From assembly GCA_024363285.1 (NCBI GenBank), contig AP024711.1, positions 124,001-188,000 on the forward strand: 64,000 bases of DNA. Direction: 5' to 3'. Shown here piece by piece: positions 51,693 through 60,166 of this stretch. The notes beneath the pieces are model-generated. The model was not told where the DNA came from. It made no database searches and saw only the letters and a program-made list of their open reading frames with translations. Every line of letters starts with the position of its first letter. Position 1 is the first letter of the stretch. This stretch comes from Leptolinea sp. HRD-7. GTDB lineage: Bacteria > Chloroflexota > Anaerolineae > Anaerolineales > Anaerolineaceae. Made by a program: the position numbers and the translations under genes.

Positions 51693-52877
51693 TTATTTTG
51701 CGCGGTTGCGGGTGGCCACATCGAAGATCACGGCAGCCGTCAACACCAGGCCTCTGATCACATACTGCAATGAAATGCCCGTTCCCATCAACTGCATACC
51801 GTTCTGCAGTGACATCATTACCAGCGCGCCGATGATGGCACCCATAATTTTGCCAATACCGCCGCCAGCCGACACACCGCCGATGTAGCAAGCGGCAATG
51901 GCGTCCATTTCGAACAGGTTGCCGGCTGTGGTGGTGGCAGATTTCAGGCGTGAAGCGAACAGAATACCGGAAAGCGCCGAAAGCATACCCATAGACCCGA
52001 ACACCAGGTACAGGATACGGCTTACGGAAATACCGCTTAATTCCGCCGCTTCAGGGTTGCCGCCCACAGCATAGATGTGACGTCCGACAATGGTTTTGTT
52101 TGCCACAAAATCATAGATTCCGGCCACCACAATAACTATTACCAGCGTCCACGAGAAACCCTGATACGATGCCAGGATCCAGGTTATGGTTCCCACGAGC
52201 GCGGAAATGACCACCAGTTTCATGACGAACATGGAAGTGGGCAGAACTTCAAAGCCGTAGCTCATCTTTTTCTGGCGGCCGCGGATCTCGTTGTAAATGA
52301 AGATTACGATGGCAATCACACCCAGCAGTAGAGAGACTTTGTGAATTCCGGGCAGGAAGGCGTCACCGCCAAAATCAGGGATGAAGCCATTGCCGATGGC
52401 ATTGAAGGTAGCATCGGGAATAATGATGGTGCCGGTGGATTCTGTCACCAGCAGGATCAAACCGCGGTACGCCAGCCAACCGGCCATTGAGGCAACGAAC
52501 GCCGGAATCTTCAGGCGAGCCACCATGAAACCGGTCAACAGGCCGGCGCAGATTCCTAAGAAAAGCGTCATGGGGATGACCACCCAGACGGGCAGGTTCC
52601 ATTGTGTCATGGCAATGGCTGCCACAGCGCCCAGGAACCCGGCCAGGAACCCGACAGACAGGTCGATCTGGCGGGCTACAATGACCAACATCATACCCAC
52701 AGCCAGCACGGCAATATAGCCCATCTGGTTAACCAGGTTGCTGATGTTACGGGCAGAAATAAATGTGCCATTGGTCGTGACGGCGAAGATTGCCATGATC
52801 ACGAACAGGGCGATATACATACCATATTCGCGGATGTTCTGCGAGAATACTTTCTTTAGATTGGCTCCAAAAGACAT
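51693..52877 (-). CDS. gguB: Multiple-sugar ABC transporter permease, GguB/XylH type
   Basis: A 394-residue CUT2 permease with about ten hydrophobic segments. R-Q-I-D-L-S-V-G-F-L-A-G-F and A-I-A-A-C-Y-I-G-G-V-S-A-G-G-G are the conserved motifs. The length and the extended loop around residues 125-185 fit GguB/XylH rather than RbsC. It follows the ATPase by 11 bases. D-xylose, L-arabinose, glucose and galactose are known substrates of relatives. Confidence 0.88.
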   Translation of the reverse strand: MSFGANLKKVFSQNIREYGMYIALFVIMAIFAVTTNGTFISARNISNLVNQMGYIAVLAVGMMLVIVARQIDLSVGFLAGFLGAVAAIAMTQWNLPVWVVIPMTLFLGICAGLLTGFMVARLKIPAFVASMAGWLAYRGLILLVTESTGTIIIPDATFNAIGNGFIPDFGGDAFLPGIHKVSLLLGVIAIVIFIYNEIRGRQKKMSYGFEVLPTSMFVMKLVVISALVGTITWILASYQGFSWTLVIVIVVAGIYDFVANKTIVGRHIYAVGGNPEAAELSGISVSRILYLVFGSMGMLSALSGILFASRLKSATTTAGNLFEMDAIAACYIGGVSAGGGIGKIMGAIIGALVMMSLQNGMQLMGTGISLQYVIRGLVLTAAVIFDVATRNRAK

Positions 52878-52888
52878 GGCGCTCCTCC

Positions 52889-54409
52889 TTAATCCGTTGC
52901 CAGTTTCATGATTTTTTCCTGGGTCGCTTCCGCGATAGGCAACTCACCTGTGATTTTTCCGGAGGAAAGGACATAGATGCGGTCACTCATTCCCAGTACT
53001 TCCAACAATTCAGACGAAATCATTATGATGCTCATACCCTGCTTGACCAGCCGGGTAATGATGGTGTAGATCTCATATTTCGCGCCAACATCGATACCGC
53101 GCGTGGGTTCATCGAGGATGAGGATGTTCGGTTTGACGAACAGCCACTTTCCCAGAGAAACCTTCTGCTGGTTGCCGCCGCTCAAGTTCCCCACTTTCTG
53201 TTCCACCGTGGGTGTCTTGATGTTCAGGTCATTGCGGTAACCGGTGGCCACTTTCACTTCGGCATTGTTATCTACCACACCGTTGTTGGCGATCTCCCGC
53301 AGGTTGGCCAGTGAGATGTTCTGTTTCACATCCTGTATCAGAATTAGTCCGTCTGTTTTGCGGTCTTCCGTCACGTAGGCGATCTTGGCATCGATCGCCT
53401 GTTTCGGGTTATGGAAAACACGTTTCTTTCCATTTACATACAGCTCGCCGGTGATCTGATAATGATCGGGGTTGCCGAAAATGCTCAACGCGAGTTCGGT
53501 ACGTCCAGAGCCCATCAGACCGGCAAAGCCCACCACCTCACCCTTCTTCAATTTAAAGTTCACGTCCTTTAAAATGGTTCGTCCAAGGGTGGGATCATAC
53601 GCCGTCCAATTACGCACTTCCAGAACAACATCTTCAGATGGTTTATGGTCTTTGGGGGGATAAACATTATTAATTTCTCGGCCGACCATGTGCTTGATCA
53701 AAACACTCTCGCTTACTTCGCCTTTTCTGGCATCGAGCGTGCAGATCGTTTTACCATCTCGCAGCACGGTGACGGTATCCGCGATGCTGATCACTTCTTT
53801 TAATTTATGAGAAATAAGCACACAGGTCACCCCGTGCTGCTTGAGTTCGCGAAGGAGTTTGAACAGGTTTTCGCAGTCATCCTCGTTCAAGGCTGAAGTA
53901 GGCTCATCGAGGATCAGCAATTTGACATTCTTGCTCAGGGCTTTGGCAATTTCAACGAGCTGTTGTTTTCCCACTCCCAGGTCTTTCACTTTGGTAGCCG
54001 GGTTTACATCCAGGCGCACGCGTTTTAGCATGTCGCCAGCCTGTTTAATAGTTTCGTCCCAGTCAATTACAGTCCCATTGCCGATCTCATGACCGAGGAA
54101 AATGTTCTCGTACACGGTCATTTCCGGAACAAGGGCCATTTCCTGATAGATGATGGCGATTCCGGCCTTTTCACTATCGGCAATACCACCGAATTTCTGT
54201 TCTTTTCCATTGAAGAGAATCTCGCCGGTGTAGGTACCGTACGGATAAACTCCACTCAACACTTTCATCAAAGTTGATTTTCCGGCGCCATTCTCACCGA
54301 CAAGGCAGTGAATTTCATTTTCAGCCACCTGAAAACTTACATTACTTAACGCCTTTACGCCCGGAAATTCTTTGGATATTTCTTTCATTTCCAGAATTGG
54401 AGTGGTCAT
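52889..54409 (-). CDS. gguA: Multiple-sugar ABC transporter ATPase, GguA/XylG type
   Basis: A 506-residue ATPase with tandem ABC domains, starting at the ATG after TGGAGCACC, 17 codons inside the longest frame. Walker A G-E-N-G-A-G-K-S-T-L, the insertion S-G-V-Y-P-Y-G-T-Y-T-G-E, L-D-E-P-T-S-A-L and the second domain's G-L-M-G-S-G-R-T-E and L-S-G-G-N-Q-Q-K are present. The Y-P-Y-G-T-Y form is typical of the GguA/MmsA subgroup. A hairpin separates it from the binding-protein gene. Confidence 0.9.
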   Translation of the reverse strand: MTTPILEMKEISKEFPGVKALSNVSFQVAENEIHCLVGENGAGKSTLMKVLSGVYPYGTYTGEILFNGKEQKFGGIADSEKAGIAIIYQEMALVPEMTVYENIFLGHEIGNGTVIDWDETIKQAGDMLKRVRLDVNPATKVKDLGVGKQQLVEIAKALSKNVKLLILDEPTSALNEDDCENLFKLLRELKQHGVTCVLISHKLKEVISIADTVTVLRDGKTICTLDARKGEVSESVLIKHMVGREINNVYPPKDHKPSEDVVLEVRNWTAYDPTLGRTILKDVNFKLKKGEVVGFAGLMGSGRTELALSIFGNPDHYQITGELYVNGKKRVFHNPKQAIDAKIAYVTEDRKTDGLILIQDVKQNISLANLREIANNGVVDNNAEVKVATGYRNDLNIKTPTVEQKVGNLSGGNQQKVSLGKWLFVKPNILILDEPTRGIDVGAKYEIYTIITRLVKQGMSIIMISSELLEVLGMSDRIYVLSSGKITGELPIAEATQEKIMKLATD

Positions 54410-54441
54410 AGGTGCTCCAGTGTTACGCTTAAAGAAAGAAC

Positions 54442-54475
54442 AAGGATGGTGACAGCCCAAGCCGTCACCATCCTT
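54442..54475 (-). promoter_or_regulatory. Intercistronic hairpin between chvE-like and gguA-like genes
   Basis: AAGGATGGTGAC and GTCACCATCCTT form a perfect 12-base-pair stem with a ten-base loop, 15 bases past the binding-protein stop. It is the third importer operon in this window with such an element in the same position. Confidence 0.65.
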
Positions 54476-54490
54476 TCAATTCAAAAAAGA

Positions 54491-55669
54491 TTACTGAATG
54501 CCGGTGAAATCAGAAGCATTGTAGTAACCGGAATCAATGAGGGCGGCTTTGACGTTCTCTTTGGTCACGGTCACAACTTCGGATTCGGTGGCGGGAACAT
54601 CGATTTTGCCGTTGTTCTCTTTACCGGGGGCGGAGGGAGTCTCACCCTTCAGGAATGCGACGGCGGTGGTGATGGCGTCGTTGACCAGGGTGCGGACGTC
54701 TTTGAACACGGTCATGGACTGTTTGCCATCGATCACGTACTGAACAGAGGCTTTCTCGGCATCCTGCCCGGTGACATAGTAGGATTTCACATCTTTGTCA
54801 GCCGCGAAGGTGTCGGCAATGGAGCGCGCGGTGCCATCGTTCGGCGCCAGAATGAACACATCGCCCTTGTCCTCGGCTTTCGCTGCCGTCAGGTTCTGTT
54901 CCGCCAGGGTCTTGGCAACAGCAAAGTCCCAGTTCGTCGTGATCTGTCCTATGATCTTGGCCTGTTCGTCACGGGTCAGTTCGGCTTTGCCCTGCAGGGC
55001 TACGGCTTCACTGGAGTTCTTGATCACAAAGGTGCCATCTGCCACTTTCGGCTGCAGTACTGACCACGCGCCGGAGAAGAACACGAACGCGTTGTTATCG
55101 GAGGCAGCTCCAGCGTACAGGTACAACGGCAGACCCTTGCCGGAACCGGCTTTGTCTACCAGGAACTGCCCCTGGGCTTTTCCAACGTTGAAGCTGTTGA
55201 ACGTCGCGAAGAAATCAACGGCATCGGTGTTGGTGATCAGACGGTCGTATGCAATGACTTTGACGCCGGCGGCTTTCGCTTTTTCAGCGGCGGCAGCGGC
55301 AGCTTTTCCATCCTGCGGGCAGATGATCAGTACTTTGATGCCTTTGGCGATCAATGCTTCAACGTTCGCGGCTTCTTTGGCGGAGTCACCCTGGCTGAAC
55401 AGGATCTCCGCTTCGTATCCGGCGGCTTTCAGGGCATCTTTGAATCGGGTCTCGTCCTGTACCCAGCGCGGTTCGTCTTTGGTGGGCAGTACGATACCTA
55501 CGGCTAACTGACCGGCAGGTGCCGCGGCTTCCGCTTTGGCGGGTTCAGCGGCAGCCGCTTCCGCTTTGGCAGGTTCCGCGGCGGGGGCAGCTGTGGGTGC
55601 GGCACAGGCTGAAAGGACAAACGTCAGCATAATTACTACGCTTATAAAAGGTAGCAACTTTTTGAACAT
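54491..55669 (-). CDS. chvE: Multiple-sugar-binding lipoprotein, ChvE type
   Basis: A 392-residue binding protein. Lipobox L-S-A-C sets the lipid-linked cysteine at residue 22, followed by a tether containing two copies of A-E-P-A-K-A-E-A. The mature domain opens V-G-I-V-L-P-T-K-D-E-P-R-W and has Y-D-R-L-I-T-N-T-D-A-V-D-F and I-A-D-T-F-A-A-D-K-D-V-K-S-Y-Y-V-T-G-Q-D-A-E, as in ChvE/XylF. It is the first transport gene after the ROK regulator. A GGAGGAAGATC ribosome site precedes the ATG. Confidence 0.9.
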   Translation of the reverse strand: MFKKLLPFISVVIMLTFVLSACAAPTAAPAAEPAKAEAAAAEPAKAEAAAPAGQLAVGIVLPTKDEPRWVQDETRFKDALKAAGYEAEILFSQGDSAKEAANVEALIAKGIKVLIICPQDGKAAAAAAEKAKAAGVKVIAYDRLITNTDAVDFFATFNSFNVGKAQGQFLVDKAGSGKGLPLYLYAGAASDNNAFVFFSGAWSVLQPKVADGTFVIKNSSEAVALQGKAELTRDEQAKIIGQITTNWDFAVAKTLAEQNLTAAKAEDKGDVFILAPNDGTARSIADTFAADKDVKSYYVTGQDAEKASVQYVIDGKQSMTVFKDVRTLVNDAITTAVAFLKGETPSAPGKENNGKIDVPATESEVVTVTKENVKAALIDSGYYNASDFTGIQ

Positions 55670-55784
55670 GATCTTCCTCCAAAATTTTGAACAATTTGAT
55701 GGTCCGACGGGACTTAAAGCAACTGCAACAGCGAAACTACATTTACTGCGTTTCCTTTGAAAACCACCTCCTTTTCAAGAAAAG

Positions 55785-57149
55785 CTATCCATTGATTACC
55801 GCGTTCTGTTCCATATCACGTAATGAATTGTAGATACTCGTCTCATTGAACGCGTTGGTAATCACCAGTGTTGCCGCGCCGATAGCCACAGCATTACTAC
55901 CCAGTTCGCCGATCACCAGATTATCCGTACGCGTGTTGAACCCCACGGTACGTTCCATTAATGATTGACGAGCCGGATCCAACAGCATTTGACCGGCATC
56001 CGCCAGATCGCCACCGAGGATGAGCAGACCGGGATTGACAAGGTTGATGATATTGGCCAGACCAATACCCAGGTACCATCCGGCTGTGGTGATGATCTTT
56101 TCACACTCGCGGTTACCCTCGCGGGCGGCTTTCACCACACCTTTAACATCCAGCTCATCCAGACGTCCGGCCCAATTAGGGTCATTCGCTAACGCGCGGC
56201 GACCGTCTGAAAGGATTCCCTGAATGCCAATATAGCTTTCCAGACAACCCCGGTTACCGCAGCGGCAACTTCGACCGTCTGCTTCGATAGTGGTATGGCC
56301 GATCTCTCCGGCTGTACCGCTGAATCCCCGGTAAACGACACCATTGATGATCAACCCGGAGCCCACACCGGTCCCCAGCTTGATGTAGACCAGATTCTCA
56401 TACCCCAGGCCGCAACCCCACCACTGTTCCGCGATGGCAGCCGCGTTGGCATCATTTTCAAAATACACCGGCACATCTTTATACACATCGCGGATGGCGC
56501 CGATGCAGCGTACGTCTTTCCATGCCGGCATGTAATGAGTAACAAATGAGCCGGTTTTCTCATCTTCCAACGGCGCGGGAAGCGTGAAGCCGATGCCTAA
56601 AAGGTCACTTTCAACCAATCCGGCTTCATCCATGATCTTGATGATCGCGTCATGGATCACCTGCAGCGATTCGGCCGGTTTGGAGAGTACATCCATGTGG
56701 CAGGAGAATCGCTTTTTCACTTCGCCTTTAAGGTTCATGATGATGATGGTAATATGGGTGGCGCCCATATCAACACCCATGATCATGCGGGCCTCATAGT
56801 TGAATTCCAACACCACGGGTTTACGCCCGCCGGACGACATTCCAATACCGCCCTCGCGTACAAACCCGCTGGAGATGAGGATGTTCACCAGTGACGATAC
56901 CGTGGGAGCGCTAAGACGGGTAAGGTTGATGATCTCGGCGCGGGTGATGGAACCCCGGTCACGGATGAGGTTGAGTGTGAGGCTCAGGTTATGGGCGCGA
57001 ACAGCCGACGTGGATGAAATTTCGGATTTCATCATCGACATGTAGGGGTATTCGATGAGCGGAGAGATGTCATTCATTAGGTTGCGGTTATGGGGGTATT
57101 TTTCAGGTTGTTTAATAAGTAGTTTTTTTAAGTCCTTTATAAAGGACAT
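55785..57149 (-). CDS. ROK-family transcriptional regulator
   Basis: A 454-residue NagC/XylR-type protein. A ~40-residue N-terminal extension precedes a winged helix (about 50-110, R-A-E-I-I-N-L-T-R-L-S-A-P-T-V-S-S-L-V). The ROK fold follows with G-V-D-M-G-A-T-H-I and the zinc cluster C-R-C-G-N-R-G-C-L-E. It heads the ChvE-GguAB-type operon and is likely its sugar-responsive repressor. The first ATG lies only eight bases after the -10 box, so the message may be leaderless; a start at one of the methionines near residue 37-40 would give the usual family N-terminus but has no ribosome site. Confidence 0.9.
   Translation of the reverse strand: MSFIKDLKKLLIKQPEKYPHNRNLMNDISPLIEYPYMSMMKSEISSTSAVRAHNLSLTLNLIRDRGSITRAEIINLTRLSAPTVSSLVNILISSGFVREGGIGMSSGGRKPVVLEFNYEARMIMGVDMGATHITIIIMNLKGEVKKRFSCHMDVLSKPAESLQVIHDAIIKIMDEAGLVESDLLGIGFTLPAPLEDEKTGSFVTHYMPAWKDVRCIGAIRDVYKDVPVYFENDANAAAIAEQWWGCGLGYENLVYIKLGTGVGSGLIINGVVYRGFSGTAGEIGHTTIEADGRSCRCGNRGCLESYIGIQGILSDGRRALANDPNWAGRLDELDVKGVVKAAREGNRECEKIITTAGWYLGIGLANIINLVNPGLLILGGDLADAGQMLLDPARQSLMERTVGFNTRTDNLVIGELGSNAVAIGAATLVITNAFNETSIYNSLRDMEQNAVING
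57132..57147. promoter_or_regulatory. Perfect palindrome at the start of the ROK gene
   Basis: GTCCTTTATAAAGGAC, a 16-base perfect palindrome just after the -10 box and overlapping the first codons. It is the likely autoregulatory operator of the ROK protein. Confidence 0.62.
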
Positions 57150-57157
57150 TAATAAAG

Positions 57158-57186
57158 AGTTTAAACGTTTCAGAAAGCAATGTCAA
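57158..57186 (-). promoter_or_regulatory. Promoter of the ROK-transporter operon
   Basis: TTGACA and TAAACT on the minus strand with a 17-base spacer. The downstream palindrome and the ATG follow immediately. Confidence 0.72.
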
Positions 57187-57294
57187 TAGAAATCTTCGTT
57201 GGAATATTGCACGAAAAAAGCATGACAAATGACACTATCCTGTTCGAGACAGGCATTTTCAACTTGATTTGTTTGGGTTGCGCGATTATCGTGA

Positions 57295-57687
57295 TTATTC
57301 ACCCTGTTTTGGACGATTGTAGTCATCCTCGTAACGGGTGATATCTTCCTGTTTCCAGTTGCCAAATGCCACTTCGAGCACCCGAGTACGTGTGCCAGAA
57401 CTGGTGAGGCGGTGTTTGGTATTGGGTGGGATCCAGAATTCTTCTCCGGCATGCGCCCGTGTGATGGTCTCACCCACCTGTATGATGGCATTGTCATCCA
57501 GTGCCACCCAGAGTTCGGCGCGGTTGGCATGGCTTTGCAGGCTCAGCCGGTGATCCGGTTCGACCACAATGTAGGTGACAGTGCATTCTTCGTTATAGGC
57601 ATATTGTTTTTGCTGTCCCCATGGGCGGTGGGTCCACTGGATCTCGGGTTTTTCTGCCGGTATAGGTTTGGGCTGATTATTGGTCAA
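57295..57687 (-). CDS. Mannose-6-phosphate isomerase-like cupin
   Basis: A 130-residue single-domain cupin matching the type II phosphomannose isomerase C-terminal domain. R-P-W-G-Q-Q-K-Q-Y opens it, S-L-Q-S-H-A-N-R-A-E-L-W gives the metal histidine and glutamate, and I-P-P-N-T-K-H-R-L the second histidine. The pyrophosphorylase half of the bifunctional enzyme is absent, so it is either a stand-alone isomerase or a sugar-binding cupin. The start is TTG, preceded by AAGGA at eight bases. Two direct GATAACGGG boxes and an inverted GTTATC/GATAAC pair upstream resemble the operators of the arabinose locus. Confidence 0.85.
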   Translation of the reverse strand: MTNNQPKPIPAEKPEIQWTHRPWGQQKQYAYNEECTVTYIVVEPDHRLSLQSHANRAELWVALDDNAIIQVGETITRAHAGEEFWIPPNTKHRLTSSGTRTRVLEVAFGNWKQEDITRYEDDYNRPKQGE

Positions 57688-57691
57688 GGGA

Positions 57692-57735
57692 GTTATCCTT
57701 TCACGATAACGGGTAAGGAGGAACGGGATAACGGG
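57692..57735. promoter_or_regulatory. GATAAC-box operator region of the cupin gene
   Basis: GTTATC (57692-57697) and GATAAC (57705-57710) form an inverted repeat, and GATAACGGG occurs at 57705 and again at 57727, 22 bases (two helix turns) apart. The same GATAACGGG sequence forms half of the operator at 32191-32208. A candidate -35 TTGACG lies at 57781-57786. Confidence 0.5.
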
Positions 57736-57814
57736 ATGATCACGGTTCTAACACAATGGATAAAAGTATTGTATAACAACCGTCAAGTATGCGGGAGCAA
57801 TCAATAATAACAAT

Positions 57815-58205
57815 CCGTAGGGGCGGATCGCATCCGCCCAATGTCTGTCGCGACTTTATCTGCCCACGGCCTTGTGCAGCAACCATCCATTCCACAGAAA
57901 TCGTTCAAATCCATGTCCAGGGCAGAATTCCAATCCATCCGTAGGGGCGGATGGCATCCGCCCAATACCAGGTGCGGCGACCTTCCATTCAACGAAATCT
58001 ATACATCATTGCCAGGTTGAACATGGCGATTTGCTCATCCATCGGATATGTCCTCCTTAATGCCTGGGCGTATGCAATCCGCCCCTACGCACAACCGGAT
58101 TTGTTGATATCCCCATTCGTGCCCACAGCCAGGTGCGGCAACCGTCACATCCACAGGAATCCTCCCGGACTTTATCCGGGCGGACTCGGTCCGCCCCTAC
58201 GCAAC
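57815..58205. repeat. Dispersed REP-like hairpins left of the RAYT gene
   Basis: At least three palindromes share CGTAGGGGCGGAT and ATCCGCCC ends: near 57819 (GGGCGGATCGCATCCGCCC), near 57941, and near 58165-58203 (TCCGGGCGGA...TCCGCCCCTACG). A half copy is near 58075. They flank the RAYT gene and are its probable substrates. No gene is supported from 57688 to 58231. Confidence 0.75.
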
Positions 58206-58231
58206 AATTGAAAATTTTGTAAAATCATGTC

Positions 58232-58738
58232 ATGGCCGAACTTCAAAACCGCAAACCAACTCGCCTGTCCGGTTTCAATTACGCCAATTCAGGGGGATAT
58301 TTCATCACTCTTGTCACTCATGAACGGAAAAAAATATTCGGTAATATCGTCAACGGCGAAATGGTGACCAATGCCATTGGCCGGATTGTGTCTGATGAAT
58401 GGGTTCGATCGGTCGAAATTCGCCCCGAGATCGAGTTGGATCATTGGTGCGTCATGCCCAATCATTTCCACGCCATCATCATAATGAAAGAATCGTATTC
58501 CCATCCCCAAGGGGGAACATTTCAAAGAACTCCAGATTCATTGGGTTCAATTGTTGCCGGATTCAAGGGTTCAGTAACAAGAAAGGTCAATGAAATCAAT
58601 GGTTCACATGGTTTTCCGGTCTGGCAAAGGAATTATTATGACCATATCATCCGTGATGATGAGGATTTAAATCGTATTCGGGAATATATCATCAACAACC
58701 CGTCAAAATGGGAATTGGATAAGGAATATTTGGATTGA
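58232..58738 (+). CDS. REP-associated tyrosine transposase (RAYT)
   Basis: A 168-residue Y1 transposase of the TnpA-REP group. The HUH motif is H-F-H in V-M-P-N-H-F-H-A-I-I (about 74-83), and the catalytic tyrosine lies in W-Q-R-N-Y-Y-D-H-I-I-R-D (about 131-142). The opening T-R-L-S-G-F-N-Y and closing Y-I-I-N-N-P-S-K-W are also typical. RAYTs cut and join single-stranded REP hairpins and are usually single-copy, vertically kept genes rather than active insertion sequences. REP-like palindromes lie on both sides here. The active residues look intact. Confidence 0.92.
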   Translation: MAELQNRKPTRLSGFNYANSGGYFITLVTHERKKIFGNIVNGEMVTNAIGRIVSDEWVRSVEIRPEIELDHWCVMPNHFHAIIIMKESYSHPQGGTFQRTPDSLGSIVAGFKGSVTRKVNEINGSHGFPVWQRNYYDHIIRDDEDLNRIREYIINNPSKWELDKEYLD

Positions 58739-58742
58739 TCCT

Positions 58743-59170
58743 TCGTAGGGGCGGATGGTACCTGTACTGGATGTATTCTTCCAGTATCCGCCCCAGATAT
58801 GTCGCGGCAACCTTCACATGCACATGAATCGACCCCATCCGTGTTCGGGGTGGACGCGGTCCACCCCTACGAAATACATTAATAATCCTCCGTAAAGGCG
58901 GATGGTACCTGTACTGGATGTATTCTTCCAGTATCCGCCCCATGCGTGTCGTGGCAACCTTCCCATCCATTCGTATCGTTCCCATCCGTGCTCGGGGTGG
59001 ATGCGATCCACCCCTACTCTGTACATTAGTCATCCACCGTAGGTGGCGGATGGTACCTGTACTGGATGTATTCTTCCAGTATCCGCCTCGGGTAAAATGC
59101 GGCAACCTACTCGTCCGCAAGAATCGTTCCCATCCATGTTCGGGGTGGATGCGATCCACCCCTACGAACA
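58743..59170. repeat. Three tandem ~147-base REP/BIME units right of the RAYT gene
   Basis: Units start near 58744, 58891 and 59038. Each has a first hairpin GGCGGATGGTACCTGTACTG...CAGTATCCGCC and a second hairpin GGGGTGGAcGCGGTCCACCC ending CCTACG. A long minus-strand frame through this block arises because the unit length is close to a multiple of three; it is not a gene. Confidence 0.85.
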
Positions 59171-59217
59171 AATATTTAACATGAACGCATTACAATTACC
59201 CGCAGGAGACTTTCACC

Positions 59218-59697
59218 ATGGCACTTTCATCATCCGCGCAAAAAGTTCAAGACTTCCTTTCCGCTTCAGGCTACGCGCATACTGTGGTGGAGCACAACCA
59301 ATCCACCCGCACCTCGGAAGAAGCCGCGGCGGCCATCGGCTGCACCGTGGCACAGATCGCCAAATCGCTGGTTTTCATCACCCGCCGCAGCAAAAAGCCG
59401 GTGATGGTCATCGCGTCTGGCCCTAACCGCGTGAGCACCAAACGTATGGCCGAAACCCTCGGCGAACCCATTGACCGCGCCGACCCCGATTTCGTCCGCC
59501 AGGTGACCGGGTACGCCATCGGCGGTATTCCCCCGGTGGGCCACGCCCAACCGCTGGACACCTATATAGATGAAGACCTGCTTGCGTTCACGGATATCTG
59601 GGCGGCGGCCGGCGCCCCCACCGCTGTCTTCAAGTTGACCCCCGCCGAGCTGGTCAAAATGACCGGCGGTACCGTGATGAAGGTTAAAGAGGAATAA
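59218..59697 (+). CDS. ybaK: YbaK/EbsC-type aminoacyl-tRNA deacylase
   Basis: A 159-residue YbaK/ProX-fold protein that hydrolyses mischarged tRNA (for YbaK, Cys-tRNA-Pro). The catalytic lysine lies in Q-I-A-K-S-L-V-F and the substrate loop in G-Y-A-I-G-G-I-P-P-V-G-H. Length is normal. An AGGAG ribosome site lies nine bases before the ATG, right after the REP array. The exact tRNA specificity within the family is not visible. Confidence 0.9.
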   Translation: MALSSSAQKVQDFLSASGYAHTVVEHNQSTRTSEEAAAAIGCTVAQIAKSLVFITRRSKKPVMVIASGPNRVSTKRMAETLGEPIDRADPDFVRQVTGYAIGGIPPVGHAQPLDTYIDEDLLAFTDIWAAAGAPTAVFKLTPAELVKMTGGTVMKVKEE

Positions 59698-59758
59698 CCT
59701 CTCCCTTTGCGGTAAAATGGGACAAATTTGAACCGATTCCCCTACCGGAGGGTTTAGC

Positions 59759-60166
59759 ATGTCTTATCGCCGTCTTTCCTTAATTACCTGTCTGGCTCTC
59801 ACCGCCGGGCTGCTTTCCGCCTGCTCCGGCGCTGCTGGCGCCGCGGCCGCCGGCCCTGAAAAAGCCGTTGAAACCTACCTCACCGCTCTGGTCAATCAGG
59901 ACGCCAACCGCCTGACCACCGCCTCATGCAAGTCCTGGGAAGAAAAAGCCAAACTGGAACTCGATTCCTTCCAGGCGGTCAAAGCCAAACTCGACGGACT
60001 GGTCTGCACCAAAGCCGGTGACGTTGACGGCGGGGTCAAAGTGACCTGCACCGGCAAGATCGTGGCCACCTACGGTAACGAAAATCAGGAAATCCCGCTG
60101 GACCGCCGTCCCTACCTGGTTTCACAGGAAGGCGGCGAATGGCGTATGTGCGGCTATACGAAGTAA
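59759..60166 (+). CDS. Small lipoprotein of unknown function
   Basis: A 135-residue exported protein. The lipobox L-S-A-C gives a lipid-linked cysteine at residue 22. The mature part has a short Ala/Gly tether and a compact domain of the DUF4878/NTF2-like kind (E-K-A-V-E-T-Y-L-T-A-L-V-N-Q-D opening), with a possible disulphide among its cysteines. A GGAGGG ribosome site precedes the ATG. Its stop TAA overlaps the ATG of the microprotein gene by one base (TAATG), and the MBOAT gene follows, so all three are one translational unit. A role in presenting or shielding an acylated envelope polymer is only a guess. Confidence 0.82.
   Translation: MSYRRLSLITCLALTAGLLSACSGAAGAAAAGPEKAVETYLTALVNQDANRLTTASCKSWEEKAKLELDSFQAVKAKLDGLVCTKAGDVDGGVKVTCTGKIVATYGNENQEIPLDRRPYLVSQEGGEWRMCGYTK

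Noticed and set aside
55690-55712. GTCC...GGAC site before the chvE-like gene as a second ROK operator
   Set aside because: The half-sites are 4 rather than 8 bases apart and the core differs from the palindrome at 57132, so it is not the same site.
58692-59171. 159-codon minus-strand frame with repeated R-I-L-E-E-Y-I-Q-Y-R-Y-H
   Set aside because: The repeated peptide is the REP unit read in one frame; the unit is close to a multiple of three bases. No ribosome site and no protein family.
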